A program made the position numbers and the translations under genes. 10,299 bases of DNA from positions 19,217 through 29,515 of the forward strand of contig NVTC01000023.1 of NCBI GenBank assembly GCA_002732905.1, in the 5' to 3' direction. Below the pieces are notes generated by a model that saw only the letters and a program-made list of their open reading frames with translations, was not told where the DNA came from and did not search any database. Positions within the stretch are counted from its first letter, which is position 1. Every line of letters begins with the position of its first letter. Origin of the DNA: Robiginitomaculum sp. Its GTDB lineage: Bacteria; Pseudomonadota; Alphaproteobacteria; Caulobacterales; Maricaulaceae. Shown here piece by piece: positions 1-7,977 of the stretch.

Positions 1-1166
1 AAGATAAATTCCATTACGAAACTACGCAGGGAAAATGGATCGAGTACCACCTTAAAAGTGGTCGATGGGTTCGTTACATAGAAACGCCTACCGCTGAAGG
101 AGGTCATGTCAGTGTTGGCACGGACATTACCGAATTACGTCTGCGTGAAGTGGACCTCAAGAAAAATGAACAAGCTTTAAACAATACAGTTTCTGTCTTG
201 AGAAAGTCGCAAGACAGTATTGTTGAATTGGCAGAACGTTATGAAAGTGAAAAAATTCGCGCGGAAGAAGCATCACAATCAAAAAGTAATTTCTTAGCCA
301 GTATGAGCCATGAACTGCGTACTCCGTTAAATGCTATCAACGGATTTTCCGACATTATGAAAAAAGAAATGTTTGGCCCGCTTGGGGATCCTCGTTACAA
401 AGAGTATGTCAACGACATCCTTTTTTCAGGTCAACACCTTCTATCTCTCATCAACGACATTTTGGATATGTCTAAAATTGAAGCTGGCAAGATGACGCTG
501 AATTTAGAAGTCATGTTTTTGCACGAAATGGTTGCCCAGGTCGTTAGAATGATAAGAGGTCGCGCTGATGATGCTGGCCTGACGCTCGATGTTGATGTTG
601 GCGAAGTTCGAGAAATTGAAGTTGATCCAAGATCTGTGAAACAAGTTTTACTTAACTTACTAACCAATGCCGTTAAATTTACTCCGGAAGGCGGAAAAGT
701 TGGTGTAGAACTCATTCAAAAAGCATCCGGTATTATTGTCAAAGTCTCGGATTCCGGCATTGGGATTTCGCAAGAAAATATTGAAAGATTAGCAAAACCA
801 TTCGAGCAGGTAAATGACCAAGCCAATAAACAATCAGAAGGTACCGGCCTTGGTTTAGCTCTGTCCAAATCCCTTGTAGAGTTACACGGCGGTAAATTTA
901 AGATTGAAAGTGTTGTCGGCACAGGTACTACAGTAATCTTCTCTTTACCCAACAAACCAGCAAAACCCAAAGAAGAGACAAAAGACCGGGGTGATGTCAG
1001 CCAGGAAGTATCGAGAATAACAGCCGACATCGCAAATGTCCTTGGTCAAACTGTTGTAACCCCACAAGTTGGATCGACAACGCCTCACCCAACAAACACG
1101 TCCGCCCAAACGCAAGAGCAAGGACACGGACAAGCCGTACAAAGCACGAACCGACCAGCAGCCTAA
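1..1166 (+). CDS. pleC: PleC-like PAS sensor histidine kinase, 5' truncated by window edge
   Basis: The reading frame is open from base 3, so the gene enters from the left; 387 residues are visible. Residues 1 to about 47 look like the end of a PAS domain (RWVRY, then SVGTDITELR). A helical, probably coiled-coil linker follows. The HisKA domain has the phospho-acceptor His in SHELRTPLNA at residue 103 (bases 309-311), then MFGPLG and INDILDMSKIEAGK, typical of the PleC/DivJ/PdhS kinases that set cell polarity and the cell cycle through DivK in alphaproteobacteria. The ATPase domain has an N box (NLLTNAVKFTPEGG), a G1 box (DSGIGIS), an F box (PFEQV) and a G2 box (GTGLGLALSK). About 70 residues at the C-terminus are polar and rich in Thr, Gln and Pro, with no domain I know. 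The kinase call is firm. The pleC name rests on motif resemblance and the nearby glnE-kinase-regulator-degP run. The N-terminal sensor region is not visible. A GTG at 150 opens a long frame but lies inside the gene. Confidence 0.9.
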   Translation, partial: DKFHYETTQGKWIEYHLKSGRWVRYIETPTAEGGHVSVGTDITELRLREVDLKKNEQALNNTVSVLRKSQDSIVELAERYESEKIRAEEASQSKSNFLASMSHELRTPLNAINGFSDIMKKEMFGPLGDPRYKEYVNDILFSGQHLLSLINDILDMSKIEAGKMTLNLEVMFLHEMVAQVVRMIRGRADDAGLTLDVDVGEVREIEVDPRSVKQVLLNLLTNAVKFTPEGGKVGVELIQKASGIIVKVSDSGIGISQENIERLAKPFEQVNDQANKQSEGTGLGLALSKSLVELHGGKFKIESVVGTGTTVIFSLPNKPAKPKEETKDRGDVSQEVSRITADIANVLGQTVVTPQVGSTTPHPTNTSAQTQEQGHGQAVQSTNRPAA

Positions 1167-1607
1167 TTAATGGTTACAGTCGGGACCATGAACATGCCCA
1201 GCATGTCCGTGTTCTGGGTTGCTCGTATCCCCTAATATATCAGCAATATCTTCAGGCGCAAACACCCTGCCTTTTTCACCGGGGTTGAGAACGGCGTGAC
1301 CACCGCGTAGGGACGGTAAAATATCACCGCCTGATGCACGGGCAAATCTCGTATTCCCGTCCATAAATTCACCGAGTTTGTCTTTGGAGGAAAATAACAA
1401 AACATGCAAAGCGCCGTCAATGTCGATGGCTTGCAAAGTGACGCCGCCGTCCGCCGCTTGCTGATTTTCACTTTGATGCACAGGCACATATAAATCAGAT
1501 GCCAGCAATGCAACGCTGAACGCCTTACGAACAATTGGATCCGCAACCATCATTTCCGGACTAGCCTGCTCAAGCATATTTGCTAATTTATCTTTGACAT
1601 CAGTCAT
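1167..1607 (-). CDS. SseB N-terminal-domain protein with His-rich C-terminal tail
   Basis: This 146-residue protein matches the SseB N-terminal domain family: a hydrophobic FSVALLASDLYVPV segment at about 30-43, a LHVLLFSSKDKL strand at 68-79, then GGDILPSLRGGHAVLNPG at about 93-110. The family is widespread and poorly characterised, and a role in virulence secretion should not be assumed from the name. The last 14 residues (133-146) hold five His and one Cys and look like a metal-binding tail; this is an inference from composition. The ATG (1605-1607) lies inside the end of the upstream protease gene, giving an 8-base overlap. Only a weak GA-rich stretch precedes it, so translation is probably coupled. 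The stop codon directly abuts the stop of the convergent kinase gene. No signal peptide or membrane segment is seen, so it is likely cytoplasmic. Confidence 0.82.
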   Translation of the reverse strand: MTDVKDKLANMLEQASPEMMVADPIVRKAFSVALLASDLYVPVHQSENQQAADGGVTLQAIDIDGALHVLLFSSKDKLGEFMDGNTRFARASGGDILPSLRGGHAVLNPGEKGRVFAPEDIADILGDTSNPEHGHAGHVHGPDCNH

Positions 1608-2859
1608 GTTTTTCTTCTTGTGCCGATAATGGTGTTACAAGCAACGGCGTTGCATCGATAGTTTGGTGTGCAGCTTTCCACCTCATAGCGTTTAGGACGC
1701 GCGTATAGCCAGCAGGATGATCATAGAAAATGATTTCCTCCCATTTTCCCGGCTCCATTTTGCGGTACTCCGCAAGCATCATATAAGCCTCTGCAATACC
1801 GTCTGGCTCAGCAGCAGCATTAAACCCAAACATGTCAGCCTCGGTTTCGTTATTGCGGATAATCGTGCTAAGGAGCGGCGTAGCCAAAAACATATAAAAG
1901 CCAAAGCATGCAAAAAATAAAGGCATACCGGCATTATCGCCAATAGCGCCAATCCCCCATTTCTCGCCCCATTTACGCTGTACACGCCCGTAGATCGAGT
2001 GCGTGAACATAGATCCAAATAGTATTATGAGCCCTAAATAGACCAGCATTTCGTAAATATGGCCAAGCACATAATGGCCAAGTTCATGCCCCATGACGCC
2101 CTTTACACCTTCTGGTGAAATTCGCTCAAGCAATGTATCAGAGAGTGAAATCCGTGTCGTCCCCATAAAACCCGAAACATTGGCCGTAACCCTGTCGGTC
2201 TGCTTGGAGATATTAAACACATAAACATTATCTGCAGGCACATTATTGGCCTCGGCCATTGCCAGAATTTGCGTACGCAAAGGCCCTTCTTCCATGGGGG
2301 TATAATCATTAAATAGAGGCGCAATAAATACCGGGCTGATCAGCAACATAAATGCAGCAAAAATAATAGTCACACCCGTACCCCACCAACGCCATGCGGC
2401 ACCCAGTTTACGGATCAGAGCAAACAATCCCCAAAGCGCAATTGTACCGATAACAAGCCCAATGCCTAAACCTATCATTTGCTCCGAGAACCAACCGCCA
2501 AATGTTTGGTTCATAAGGTCATATTTGCCTTCGCGAAAAAACCCCTGATAGGCAGTCATTGGGAAAGTTAGTATTGTCGGGATAAGAATATAGAGAAATG
2601 CATAGGTCGGACTAACAAGAAATTTTGGCAGCTTGGCCGCCAGCCAATCGCGCACACGTGCAGAGCGCTTTCGCCCCAATAATAACCAAGCAACACCCAA
2701 ACCAATCAGGAAGTTCCACAGAATAAGCCAATAACCACCCTCAAAATACGCATTCGAGCGCGCCGTTTCCTCAGCGGTCATCGTCTGCATCCACGCTTCT
2801 GTTGCCGCAATAGGGTCTAGCGTGCTAGTCTGAACAGTCATTTCCAACAATAAACTCAT
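1600..2859 (-). CDS. M48 family zinc metalloprotease, Ste24/CAAX prenyl protease 1 type
   Basis: This is a 419-residue polytopic membrane protease. Hydrophobic segments lie near residues 44-61, 86-104, 127-148, 162-182, 271-287 and 312-335. The zinc site is HELGH at 258-262, with the third ligand probably Glu338 in ETEADMFG. Other Ste24 signatures are SKQTDRVTANVSGFMG (about 218-233), the probable substrate-cleft strand, and DHPAGYTRV (380-388) near the C-terminus. Eukaryotic Ste24 trims prenylated CaaX proteins. Bacteria generally lack that substrate, so the role here is more likely membrane-protein quality control; that is inference. The length fits the family (about 400-450). The ATG at 2857-2859 has AAGGGG a few bases upstream. 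A 96-base gap separates it from glnE, so it may have its own promoter or be read through from glnE. It overlaps the next gene by 8 bases. Confidence 0.92.
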   Translation of the reverse strand: MSLLLEMTVQTSTLDPIAATEAWMQTMTAEETARSNAYFEGGYWLILWNFLIGLGVAWLLLGRKRSARVRDWLAAKLPKFLVSPTYAFLYILIPTILTFPMTAYQGFFREGKYDLMNQTFGGWFSEQMIGLGIGLVIGTIALWGLFALIRKLGAAWRWWGTGVTIIFAAFMLLISPVFIAPLFNDYTPMEEGPLRTQILAMAEANNVPADNVYVFNISKQTDRVTANVSGFMGTTRISLSDTLLERISPEGVKGVMGHELGHYVLGHIYEMLVYLGLIILFGSMFTHSIYGRVQRKWGEKWGIGAIGDNAGMPLFFACFGFYMFLATPLLSTIIRNNETEADMFGFNAAAEPDGIAEAYMMLAEYRKMEPGKWEEIIFYDHPAGYTRVLNAMRWKAAHQTIDATPLLVTPLSAQEEKHD

Positions 2860-2865
2860 ATCAAT

Positions 2866-2871
2866 CCCCTT
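2866..2871 (-). promoter_or_regulatory. Ribosome binding site of the Ste24-like protease
   Basis: The - strand reads AAGGGG, 6 bases before the ATG at 2857-2859. It supports this start over a later Met (residue 7). The adjoining AT-rich stretch (2871-2885) resembles a -10 box but sits too close to the start to be a convincing promoter for this ATG. Confidence 0.55.
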
Positions 2872-2955
2872 ATATATATTTTTTGCAGGCTAGCAGAATG
2901 AAGAACGCACGAATACTAAAAAAATGCACACATAGTAAGGTTGGAGACAAAGAGT

Positions 2956-5778
2956 TTATCTGATAATTTGTCTAAAAGCGTCAGATATCTCGGCGCAAGC
3001 CCCTATATAGTTCTGCTCGAGTGTTTCGAAGCTCTGTTCTTGTGTTGCACTTACCAATAAATTTTTTACTGATATTGGCGCAGTATCAGGATCGAAATTA
3101 CCACTGACAGTTATGGCAAGAACTTGTTGTAATGTGTGATAAAATCTTGCCGTTTTCAGCAATGTCCTAACAAGTGCACCGGTTAGCCATTTCTCATCAC
3201 GTACTAATGCCAACATGTCTAACGTTGCAGGCGGAATTATTTTCGGCTGGTGTTTCAGTATCAAGAACTGTGCGATAAATTCTATATCGCGTAATCCCCC
3301 TGCAGTGTTTTTTATATCCCAAATACCAAAGCCTGGTTTTTCGTTCTGCAACCGCTGATGCATATTCAACACATCTTTAGCTAGGTCATCACCATAATTT
3401 TTTATTTGCAAGGTCTTTGCCGTTACATTTTCTAGCTTTGCTGTAAACTCAGGGCTAGAGGCTGCTACAACGCGGCTTCTGGACAACGCCATAAATTCCC
3501 ATGTCCAAGCATCCTCGCAGTAATACTTTTCAAACGCTGATGTTGATACCGCCAACGGCCCAGCCCGTCCAGATGGACGCAAAGCCATGTCTACTTCGTA
3601 GAGCATTCCCTCGGCCGTAATGCTGGAAAGAGAAGTAATAATCCGTCGTGTCAGTTTATTAAAGGTGTCGCGGTCACTACTGTTTGCGCCGTCCTCATAA
3701 ATCAGCATGATGTCTAAATCGGATTGGAGCGACAATTCACGTCCACCCAATTTTCCTAAACCCAATACAGCGAAATCACCCTTAATCGGGCCATAAATTC
3801 TTTCAGCTTCCTTAGCTGCAATTGGTAGCAACGCCGTAATCGCGGCTTCAGCAATATTGGATAATATCTCTCCTGCACCCGTAGGGTTAGTTCTGCGCAG
3901 CAATCTGGCCGTAAACATAAATTGGTCTTCGTGTACTGCACGCCGCACAATATTCATTGTAGTTTCAAAATCTGTATCTGCTGGGATTAGAGCTGAATAA
4001 CAATTTGGTGTTATTTTCATCTTGGCATTGAAAAACTCTGGGCTTGTGAGCGCATCTATCAAATTTGGCCGAGCAGACAATTGTTGCGCTAACTTTGGCG
4101 CCATGGCCAACATATCAATCAGTGAAGATAAAGCGGTTGGTTGTTGTAAAAGTAGCGAAAATAAGGTCACACCTGCATTGAGCTTGGTAGCAAATTCGGC
4201 AAAACTAAAGAACGCAATATCTGGCGTCCCAGTTGCGCCGCAGGCTTCAATTATACGTGGAGCCAATCTGGTCAAAAGCTCTCGCGCCCGTTCTGTACGT
4301 GTTGCTGGCATACGTCCACCGAGCCAATCAGCCATAATTTGCCAAATCTCAGATCCGCGTTCAAATCCGTATTCTGCGAATGTTTGTAAGGTGATGGCTT
4401 CGGGTTCCACACCCGTAAATACCAGACTGCCCTTTTTCGTCGATAAATCCTCAGCGCCCGCAAACAAGTCGCGGTAGATATGATGAACTTGCAGGAATGT
4501 ACGTTTTAAATTCGCTTCAAATTTCTCTACATCTTCATAGCCGCTGAGCGCCGTCAATTGCTTTCTTTGCTTGTCATCCTTCGGCCAAGTATGGGACTGT
4601 TCGTCAGCATACATTTGTATCCTGTGTTCGGCATTTCGTAACACGGCATAATTGTCTTGCAATATGCGAGCACTCTCAGGGTCGGTAAAACCACCCTCAG
4701 CCAGAACCTGCAACCCTTCAATCGTACGTCGTGTTCGCAATTGCGGGTTTCGTCCGCCGAGTATTAATTGTTGTACTTGCACAAAAAATTCGATCTCTCG
4801 GATGCCGCCGACACCAAGTTTTACATCATGCCCCGCCGCCTTAATATCTTCGGGATTTGCGCCACCTTGAATTTGCCGTTTGATAGAATGCACATCATCA
4901 ATAGCATGAAAATCCATGCTGCGCCGCCAAATAAACGGCGTCAGAACATCTTTGATAAATGTGTCTGCGACCGCCCTATCTCCACCAACGGCACGCGCTT
5001 TTATCATCGCTGCTCGTTCCCAATTTTGACCAAGGCTTTCATAGTATCGCTCGGCTGTACGGGTTGATACGGCTACCGTGGTCGCACGTGGGTCAGGCCT
5101 TAACCGCAAATCCGTACGAAATACGTAACCGTGTTCGCTCACTTCATCAAACCCACGCATCAATTTGCGCACAAACCGTATTAAAGTCCGTTCAGCCCGC
5201 GCGGGATTAGGCAGCTTTACCCGCTCTGGATCATAAAAAACAATCAAGTCAATATCACTTGAATAATTCAATTCGCATGCCCCGTACTTGCCAAGCGCCA
5301 GTACAAATAACCCCGGTACAGGATTATCCTGCGTGCCATCAAATTCCATATCCTGTGCAATAGCAGTGATTAACATCTGCATGGCTCTGTCTGCAAAATC
5401 GCTTAAATATTGGCAGACTTGCGTCCAGTCCCAAACACTTGCCAAATCACAAAGAGCGGCAAGTAAATGTACTTTTTGTTTGACTTGGCGCAGAGTGATA
5501 TTGAGTTCGAAAAGAGATAGAGGTTGGATATGCTTGAGAAGATCGCTAAAAACTGTTTCCGGTGACTTTGTGCCCAAAGCAACTGTCACATCAGGCCATT
5601 TATCTATTAACATAGACAGATAAGGTGCACTGTTACGAGCACTATTGATAATATTATCAAAGCTCTTATTCGGTAAAATTAAGCGCCCAGTTTCCGCATT
5701 ATAAATTGGTAAAACTTTGCCAATACGTTGCTCAAACAATGCATCTTTTTTTTCCTTAACCTTTTTGAACTCGATCAT
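2956..5778 (-). CDS. glnE: Bifunctional glutamine synthetase adenylyltransferase/deadenylyltransferase (GlnE)
   Basis: At 940 residues this is full length for GlnE (E. coli about 946). The enzyme attaches AMP to, and removes it from, glutamine synthetase subunits in response to PII (GlnB) and glutamine, so it tunes ammonia assimilation in the cytoplasm. Two nucleotidyltransferase halves are visible. The N-terminal half has GKYGACELNYSSDIDL (163-178; Asp175 and Asp177) and GVGGIREIEFF (322-332), and in the family it removes AMP. The C-terminal half has GLGKLGGRELSLQSDLDI (673-690; Asp687 and Asp689) and AGGLRDIEF (826-834), and it adds AMP. Both metal-binding DxD pairs are intact, so both activities should be present. 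The ATG overlaps the kinase stop in an ATGA, with no Shine-Dalgarno sequence upstream, so translation is probably coupled to the kinase. Only 96 bases follow before the protease gene, and no clear terminator is seen there. Confidence 0.97.
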   Translation of the reverse strand: MIEFKKVKEKKDALFEQRIGKVLPIYNAETGRLILPNKSFDNIINSARNSAPYLSMLIDKWPDVTVALGTKSPETVFSDLLKHIQPLSLFELNITLRQVKQKVHLLAALCDLASVWDWTQVCQYLSDFADRAMQMLITAIAQDMEFDGTQDNPVPGLFVLALGKYGACELNYSSDIDLIVFYDPERVKLPNPARAERTLIRFVRKLMRGFDEVSEHGYVFRTDLRLRPDPRATTVAVSTRTAERYYESLGQNWERAAMIKARAVGGDRAVADTFIKDVLTPFIWRRSMDFHAIDDVHSIKRQIQGGANPEDIKAAGHDVKLGVGGIREIEFFVQVQQLILGGRNPQLRTRRTIEGLQVLAEGGFTDPESARILQDNYAVLRNAEHRIQMYADEQSHTWPKDDKQRKQLTALSGYEDVEKFEANLKRTFLQVHHIYRDLFAGAEDLSTKKGSLVFTGVEPEAITLQTFAEYGFERGSEIWQIMADWLGGRMPATRTERARELLTRLAPRIIEACGATGTPDIAFFSFAEFATKLNAGVTLFSLLLQQPTALSSLIDMLAMAPKLAQQLSARPNLIDALTSPEFFNAKMKITPNCYSALIPADTDFETTMNIVRRAVHEDQFMFTARLLRRTNPTGAGEILSNIAEAAITALLPIAAKEAERIYGPIKGDFAVLGLGKLGGRELSLQSDLDIMLIYEDGANSSDRDTFNKLTRRIITSLSSITAEGMLYEVDMALRPSGRAGPLAVSTSAFEKYYCEDAWTWEFMALSRSRVVAASSPEFTAKLENVTAKTLQIKNYGDDLAKDVLNMHQRLQNEKPGFGIWDIKNTAGGLRDIEFIAQFLILKHQPKIIPPATLDMLALVRDEKWLTGALVRTLLKTARFYHTLQQVLAITVSGNFDPDTAPISVKNLLVSATQEQSFETLEQNYIGACAEISDAFRQIIR

Positions 5779-7256
5779 TTTGTACGTTTATAGCGTGGGA
5801 ATATCAGTGCAGCACGCAAACCGGGCATCTGGCTCTCCTCACCACCGGGGCCATCCGAAAGTTCAAACTTTGCTTGATGCAAATCAGCCACTGCATCGAC
5901 CAGAGCAAGGCCCAGACCACTACCCGGTTCGGTTCGACTTTCTTCCAACCTGACAAAACGCTCCTTAACACGGTCACGTTCATTCGGCGGGATGCCAGGG
6001 CCAGTATCAGTTATTGAAATTTCTGACCTGCCAGAACGAATTTTACGCAAACGAACCGTAATAGCCCCACCGCTTGGTGTATATTTTATAGCGTTTTCGA
6101 CCAAGTTAGAAATGGCCTGTGACACTAATCCACGATCTGCCCGAATGGTATGTTTACCTTCTATTTCCAATGCAAAATCCAGCCCTGCATCTTCGCAAGA
6201 TGGTTCGTAAAGTTCCGCAATATCTTCTAAGACCACACTTGGATCCAACGGCACCAGCATTTCCCGACGTTCCCCGGCTTCCAACCTAGCAATCCGTAAA
6301 ACACCTTCAAAAGTTCGCAATAACTCACCTGCATCATTTGATGCCTCATAAAGGGCTTTCCGCGCGACCTTATTTTTAACCTCTGATCCGGCCGTTGCCA
6401 GTCTTGTGTGTAGCCGAGTAAGCGGAGAACGCAAATCATGGGCAATACTGTCGCCAGCATAGCGCATAGCAACCATCAATGTATCAATATGGTCAAGCAT
6501 GGCATTCAAATGCTCTGCCAACACATCCAACTCGTCACCGCTTTCATCGCGCGGCACACGTTGTTTAAGGTCGCCAGCCCGCACATCTGTGGCCAATTTG
6601 TTGAATGCAGCAATCCTGCGCGCAAACCTGCTCGACATATATATGCCGGATACCAAGCCAAGGATTATGGCCATGGCCACAGAAATCAACAATGCCCGCG
6701 TAACTTTTTCACTTGCAGCCATAATATTTTCGACATCTCTGGCGATAAACAATTTAGCGCCAGAAGGTAAAAATTCTTTTAGTCGTCCACGTGCTCTTCT
6801 GGTCTGCTTATTATCACCAGAAATCGTAGTCACTGCATATTCAAATTCGCGGGTTTTCTCACTTTTCAGTCCTGGGATTTTTCTCCAAAATGGAATTTTT
6901 TCCGGATCTGTAAAGAACCGCTTTGCTGGTAAATTACCACCTCCGTTAACATTGCCTTCTTCGTCGTAATACTCAAACACATAAAAGGTGTTATTGCCGA
7001 CATTGCTGGCACCTTTTGGCAAAGCACGGTCAAAAATGATCTGATTTAACACCACAGGGCCAAGAGTTTCATAAATCTTGGTTAGCTCGTCAATTTCCAG
7101 CTCCATAGTTTTGTCCACGCGGTTCAAATCAGAGACCACAGTGGCAAAATAAATATAGCCAAGCACTATCAATGACGACACTGCGAACAGAGCAGCAGCA
7201 ATCATTGACAAGCGAAAAATCGTATTTTTAAATAGACGTTTTAGTGACGCGAACAT
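5775..7256 (-). CDS. Two-component sensor histidine kinase with HAMP domain
   Basis: This 493-residue inner-membrane kinase has TM1 at about 14-40, a periplasmic sensor region at about 41-182 with no family I recognise, TM2 at about 187-208, and a HAMP domain at about 208-260. The HisKA domain follows, with the phospho-acceptor His273 in SIAHDLRSPLTRLHTRL. The ATPase domain has an N box (NLVENAIKYTP, Asn388), a G1 box (DTGPGIP, Asp417) and a G2 box (GSGLGLALV, 445-453). The HDLRSPLTRL form of the H box is that of kinases paired with OmpR-type regulators, and the partner is encoded 24 bases upstream. The ATG at 7254-7256 has AAGGG (7262-7266) at good spacing. Its stop overlaps the glnE start in ATGA. 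Being downstream of htrA suggests a response to envelope conditions, but the signal is not visible in the sequence. Confidence 0.94.
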   Translation of the reverse strand: MFASLKRLFKNTIFRLSMIAAALFAVSSLIVLGYIYFATVVSDLNRVDKTMELEIDELTKIYETLGPVVLNQIIFDRALPKGASNVGNNTFYVFEYYDEEGNVNGGGNLPAKRFFTDPEKIPFWRKIPGLKSEKTREFEYAVTTISGDNKQTRRARGRLKEFLPSGAKLFIARDVENIMAASEKVTRALLISVAMAIILGLVSGIYMSSRFARRIAAFNKLATDVRAGDLKQRVPRDESGDELDVLAEHLNAMLDHIDTLMVAMRYAGDSIAHDLRSPLTRLHTRLATAGSEVKNKVARKALYEASNDAGELLRTFEGVLRIARLEAGERREMLVPLDPSVVLEDIAELYEPSCEDAGLDFALEIEGKHTIRADRGLVSQAISNLVENAIKYTPSGGAITVRLRKIRSGRSEISITDTGPGIPPNERDRVKERFVRLEESRTEPGSGLGLALVDAVADLHQAKFELSDGPGGEESQMPGLRAALIFPRYKRTK

Positions 7257-7261
7257 AGAAA

Positions 7262-7266
7262 CCCTT
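7262..7266 (-). promoter_or_regulatory. Ribosome binding site of the sensor kinase
   Basis: The - strand reads AAGGG, 5 bases before the ATG at 7254-7256. It lies just downstream of the hairpin at 7272-7290, so formation of that stem could affect access by ribosomes arriving from the regulator gene. Confidence 0.5.
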
Positions 7267-7271
7267 GTCGC

Positions 7272-7290
7272 GCAGGTTTGCTAAACCTGC
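7272..7290 (-). other. Perfect 8-bp inverted repeat over the regulator stop codon
   Basis: GCAGGTTT (7272-7279) and AAACCTGC (7283-7290) are exact reverse complements with a 3-base loop. In the - strand transcript the stem contains the last codons and the TAG stop (7281-7283) of the response regulator and ends a few bases before the kinase ribosome site. No U-run follows, so it is not an intrinsic terminator. It could tune translational coupling or transcript processing between regulator and kinase; that is inference. Confidence 0.5.
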
Positions 7291-7952
7291 AAGCGGTAAC
7301 CTGCGCCGCGAACCGTGTGCAACATAGGTGTATCAAATTCTTTGTCTATTTTCGCACGCAAGCGTGAAATGTGTACATCAATAACATTAGTCTGGGGGTC
7401 AAAGTGATAATCCCACACCTTTTCAAGCAACATAGTGCGAGTAACCACTTTTCCTGCGTGGCGCATCAGGCATTCTAGTAAGCGGAATTCGCGTGGCTGG
7501 AGTAAAATATTCTGCCCCTCGCGTTTGACGGTACGTGCCAGCAAGTCCATTTCTAGATCGCCAGCCTTAAGCTTTGTCACCGCAGCGGTTGGATCAGAAC
7601 GCCGACCCATAGCTTCTACCCGCGCCAAAAGCTCTGTGAACGAATAGGGTTTGGAAAGATAGTCATCGCCGCCAGCCCGCAAGCCTTCAACTTTCTGGTC
7701 AACTTCACCCAATGCAGATAAAATCAATACAGGCGTTGTATCACCATCCGAACGCAATTCTTTGAGCAAAGACAATCCGTCTCGTTTCGGCAACATACGG
7801 TCAAGCACGAGTGCGTCATAATCCGCAGCTTTGGCCATTTCCAAGCCAAGCTCACCATCGCCTGCCAAATCAACAACATGGCCTGCTTCCATTAAGCCTT
7901 TACGGACATACTCCGCCGCAACATCATCGTCTTCTACTACCAGTATGCGCAT
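7281..7952 (-). CDS. OmpR/PhoB-family response regulator
   Basis: This is a 223-residue DNA-binding response regulator. The receiver domain (about 1-116) has the acidic pair Asp8/Asp9 in VVEDDD, the phospho-acceptor Asp51 in LVLDRMLPKRDG, Ser79 in ILSA, and Lys101 in DDYLSKPYSF. The C-terminal winged-helix domain (about 127-223) has LLQPREFRLLECLM, the recognition-helix stretch NVIDVHISRLRAKID, and the ending TVRGAGYRLQV. The ATG at 7950-7952 was chosen because MRILVVEDD is the standard receiver beginning and AAGGA lies upstream at good spacing. A longer frame back to 8009 would overlap the htrA coding end and adds residues foreign to the family. The gene lies 25 bases after htrA and 24 before its likely partner kinase. 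It may control the operon, including htrA, by analogy with other envelope-stress systems. Confidence 0.94.
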   Translation of the reverse strand: MRILVVEDDDVAAEYVRKGLMEAGHVVDLAGDGELGLEMAKAADYDALVLDRMLPKRDGLSLLKELRSDGDTTPVLILSALGEVDQKVEGLRAGGDDYLSKPYSFTELLARVEAMGRRSDPTAAVTKLKAGDLEMDLLARTVKREGQNILLQPREFRLLECLMRHAGKVVTRTMLLEKVWDYHFDPQTNVIDVHISRLRAKIDKEFDTPMLHTVRGAGYRLQV

Positions 7953-7958
7953 AATATT

Positions 7959-7964
7959 TTCCTT
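7959..7964 (-). promoter_or_regulatory. Ribosome binding site deciding the response-regulator start
   Basis: The - strand reads AAGGAA, 6 bases before the ATG at 7950-7952, in the 25-base gap after the htrA stop. It favours this start over the in-frame upstream ATG at 8007-8009, which lies inside htrA. Confidence 0.6.
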
Positions 7965-7977
7965 CTGAGTTACCAAA

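Noticed and set aside
1194..1208. ACATG/CATGT inverted repeat near the convergent junction as a terminator
   Set aside because: It is only a 5-bp stem with no T-run, and it falls within the His-rich coding tail, where repeated His codons explain the symmetry.
2860..2955. A-tracts and a TATATA run in the glnE-protease gap as terminator or promoter
   Set aside because: No stem precedes the T-run on the - strand, and the TATATA is too close to the ATG to be a usual -10 box.
4022..4477. A 151-codon open frame on + inside glnE
   Set aside because: It is antisense to conserved GlnE codons, has no recognisable domain, and looks like a frame shadow.
6499..6969. A 156-codon open frame on + inside the sensor kinase
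   Set aside because: It lies opposite the HAMP and periplasmic region of a well-supported kinase, with no domain of its own.
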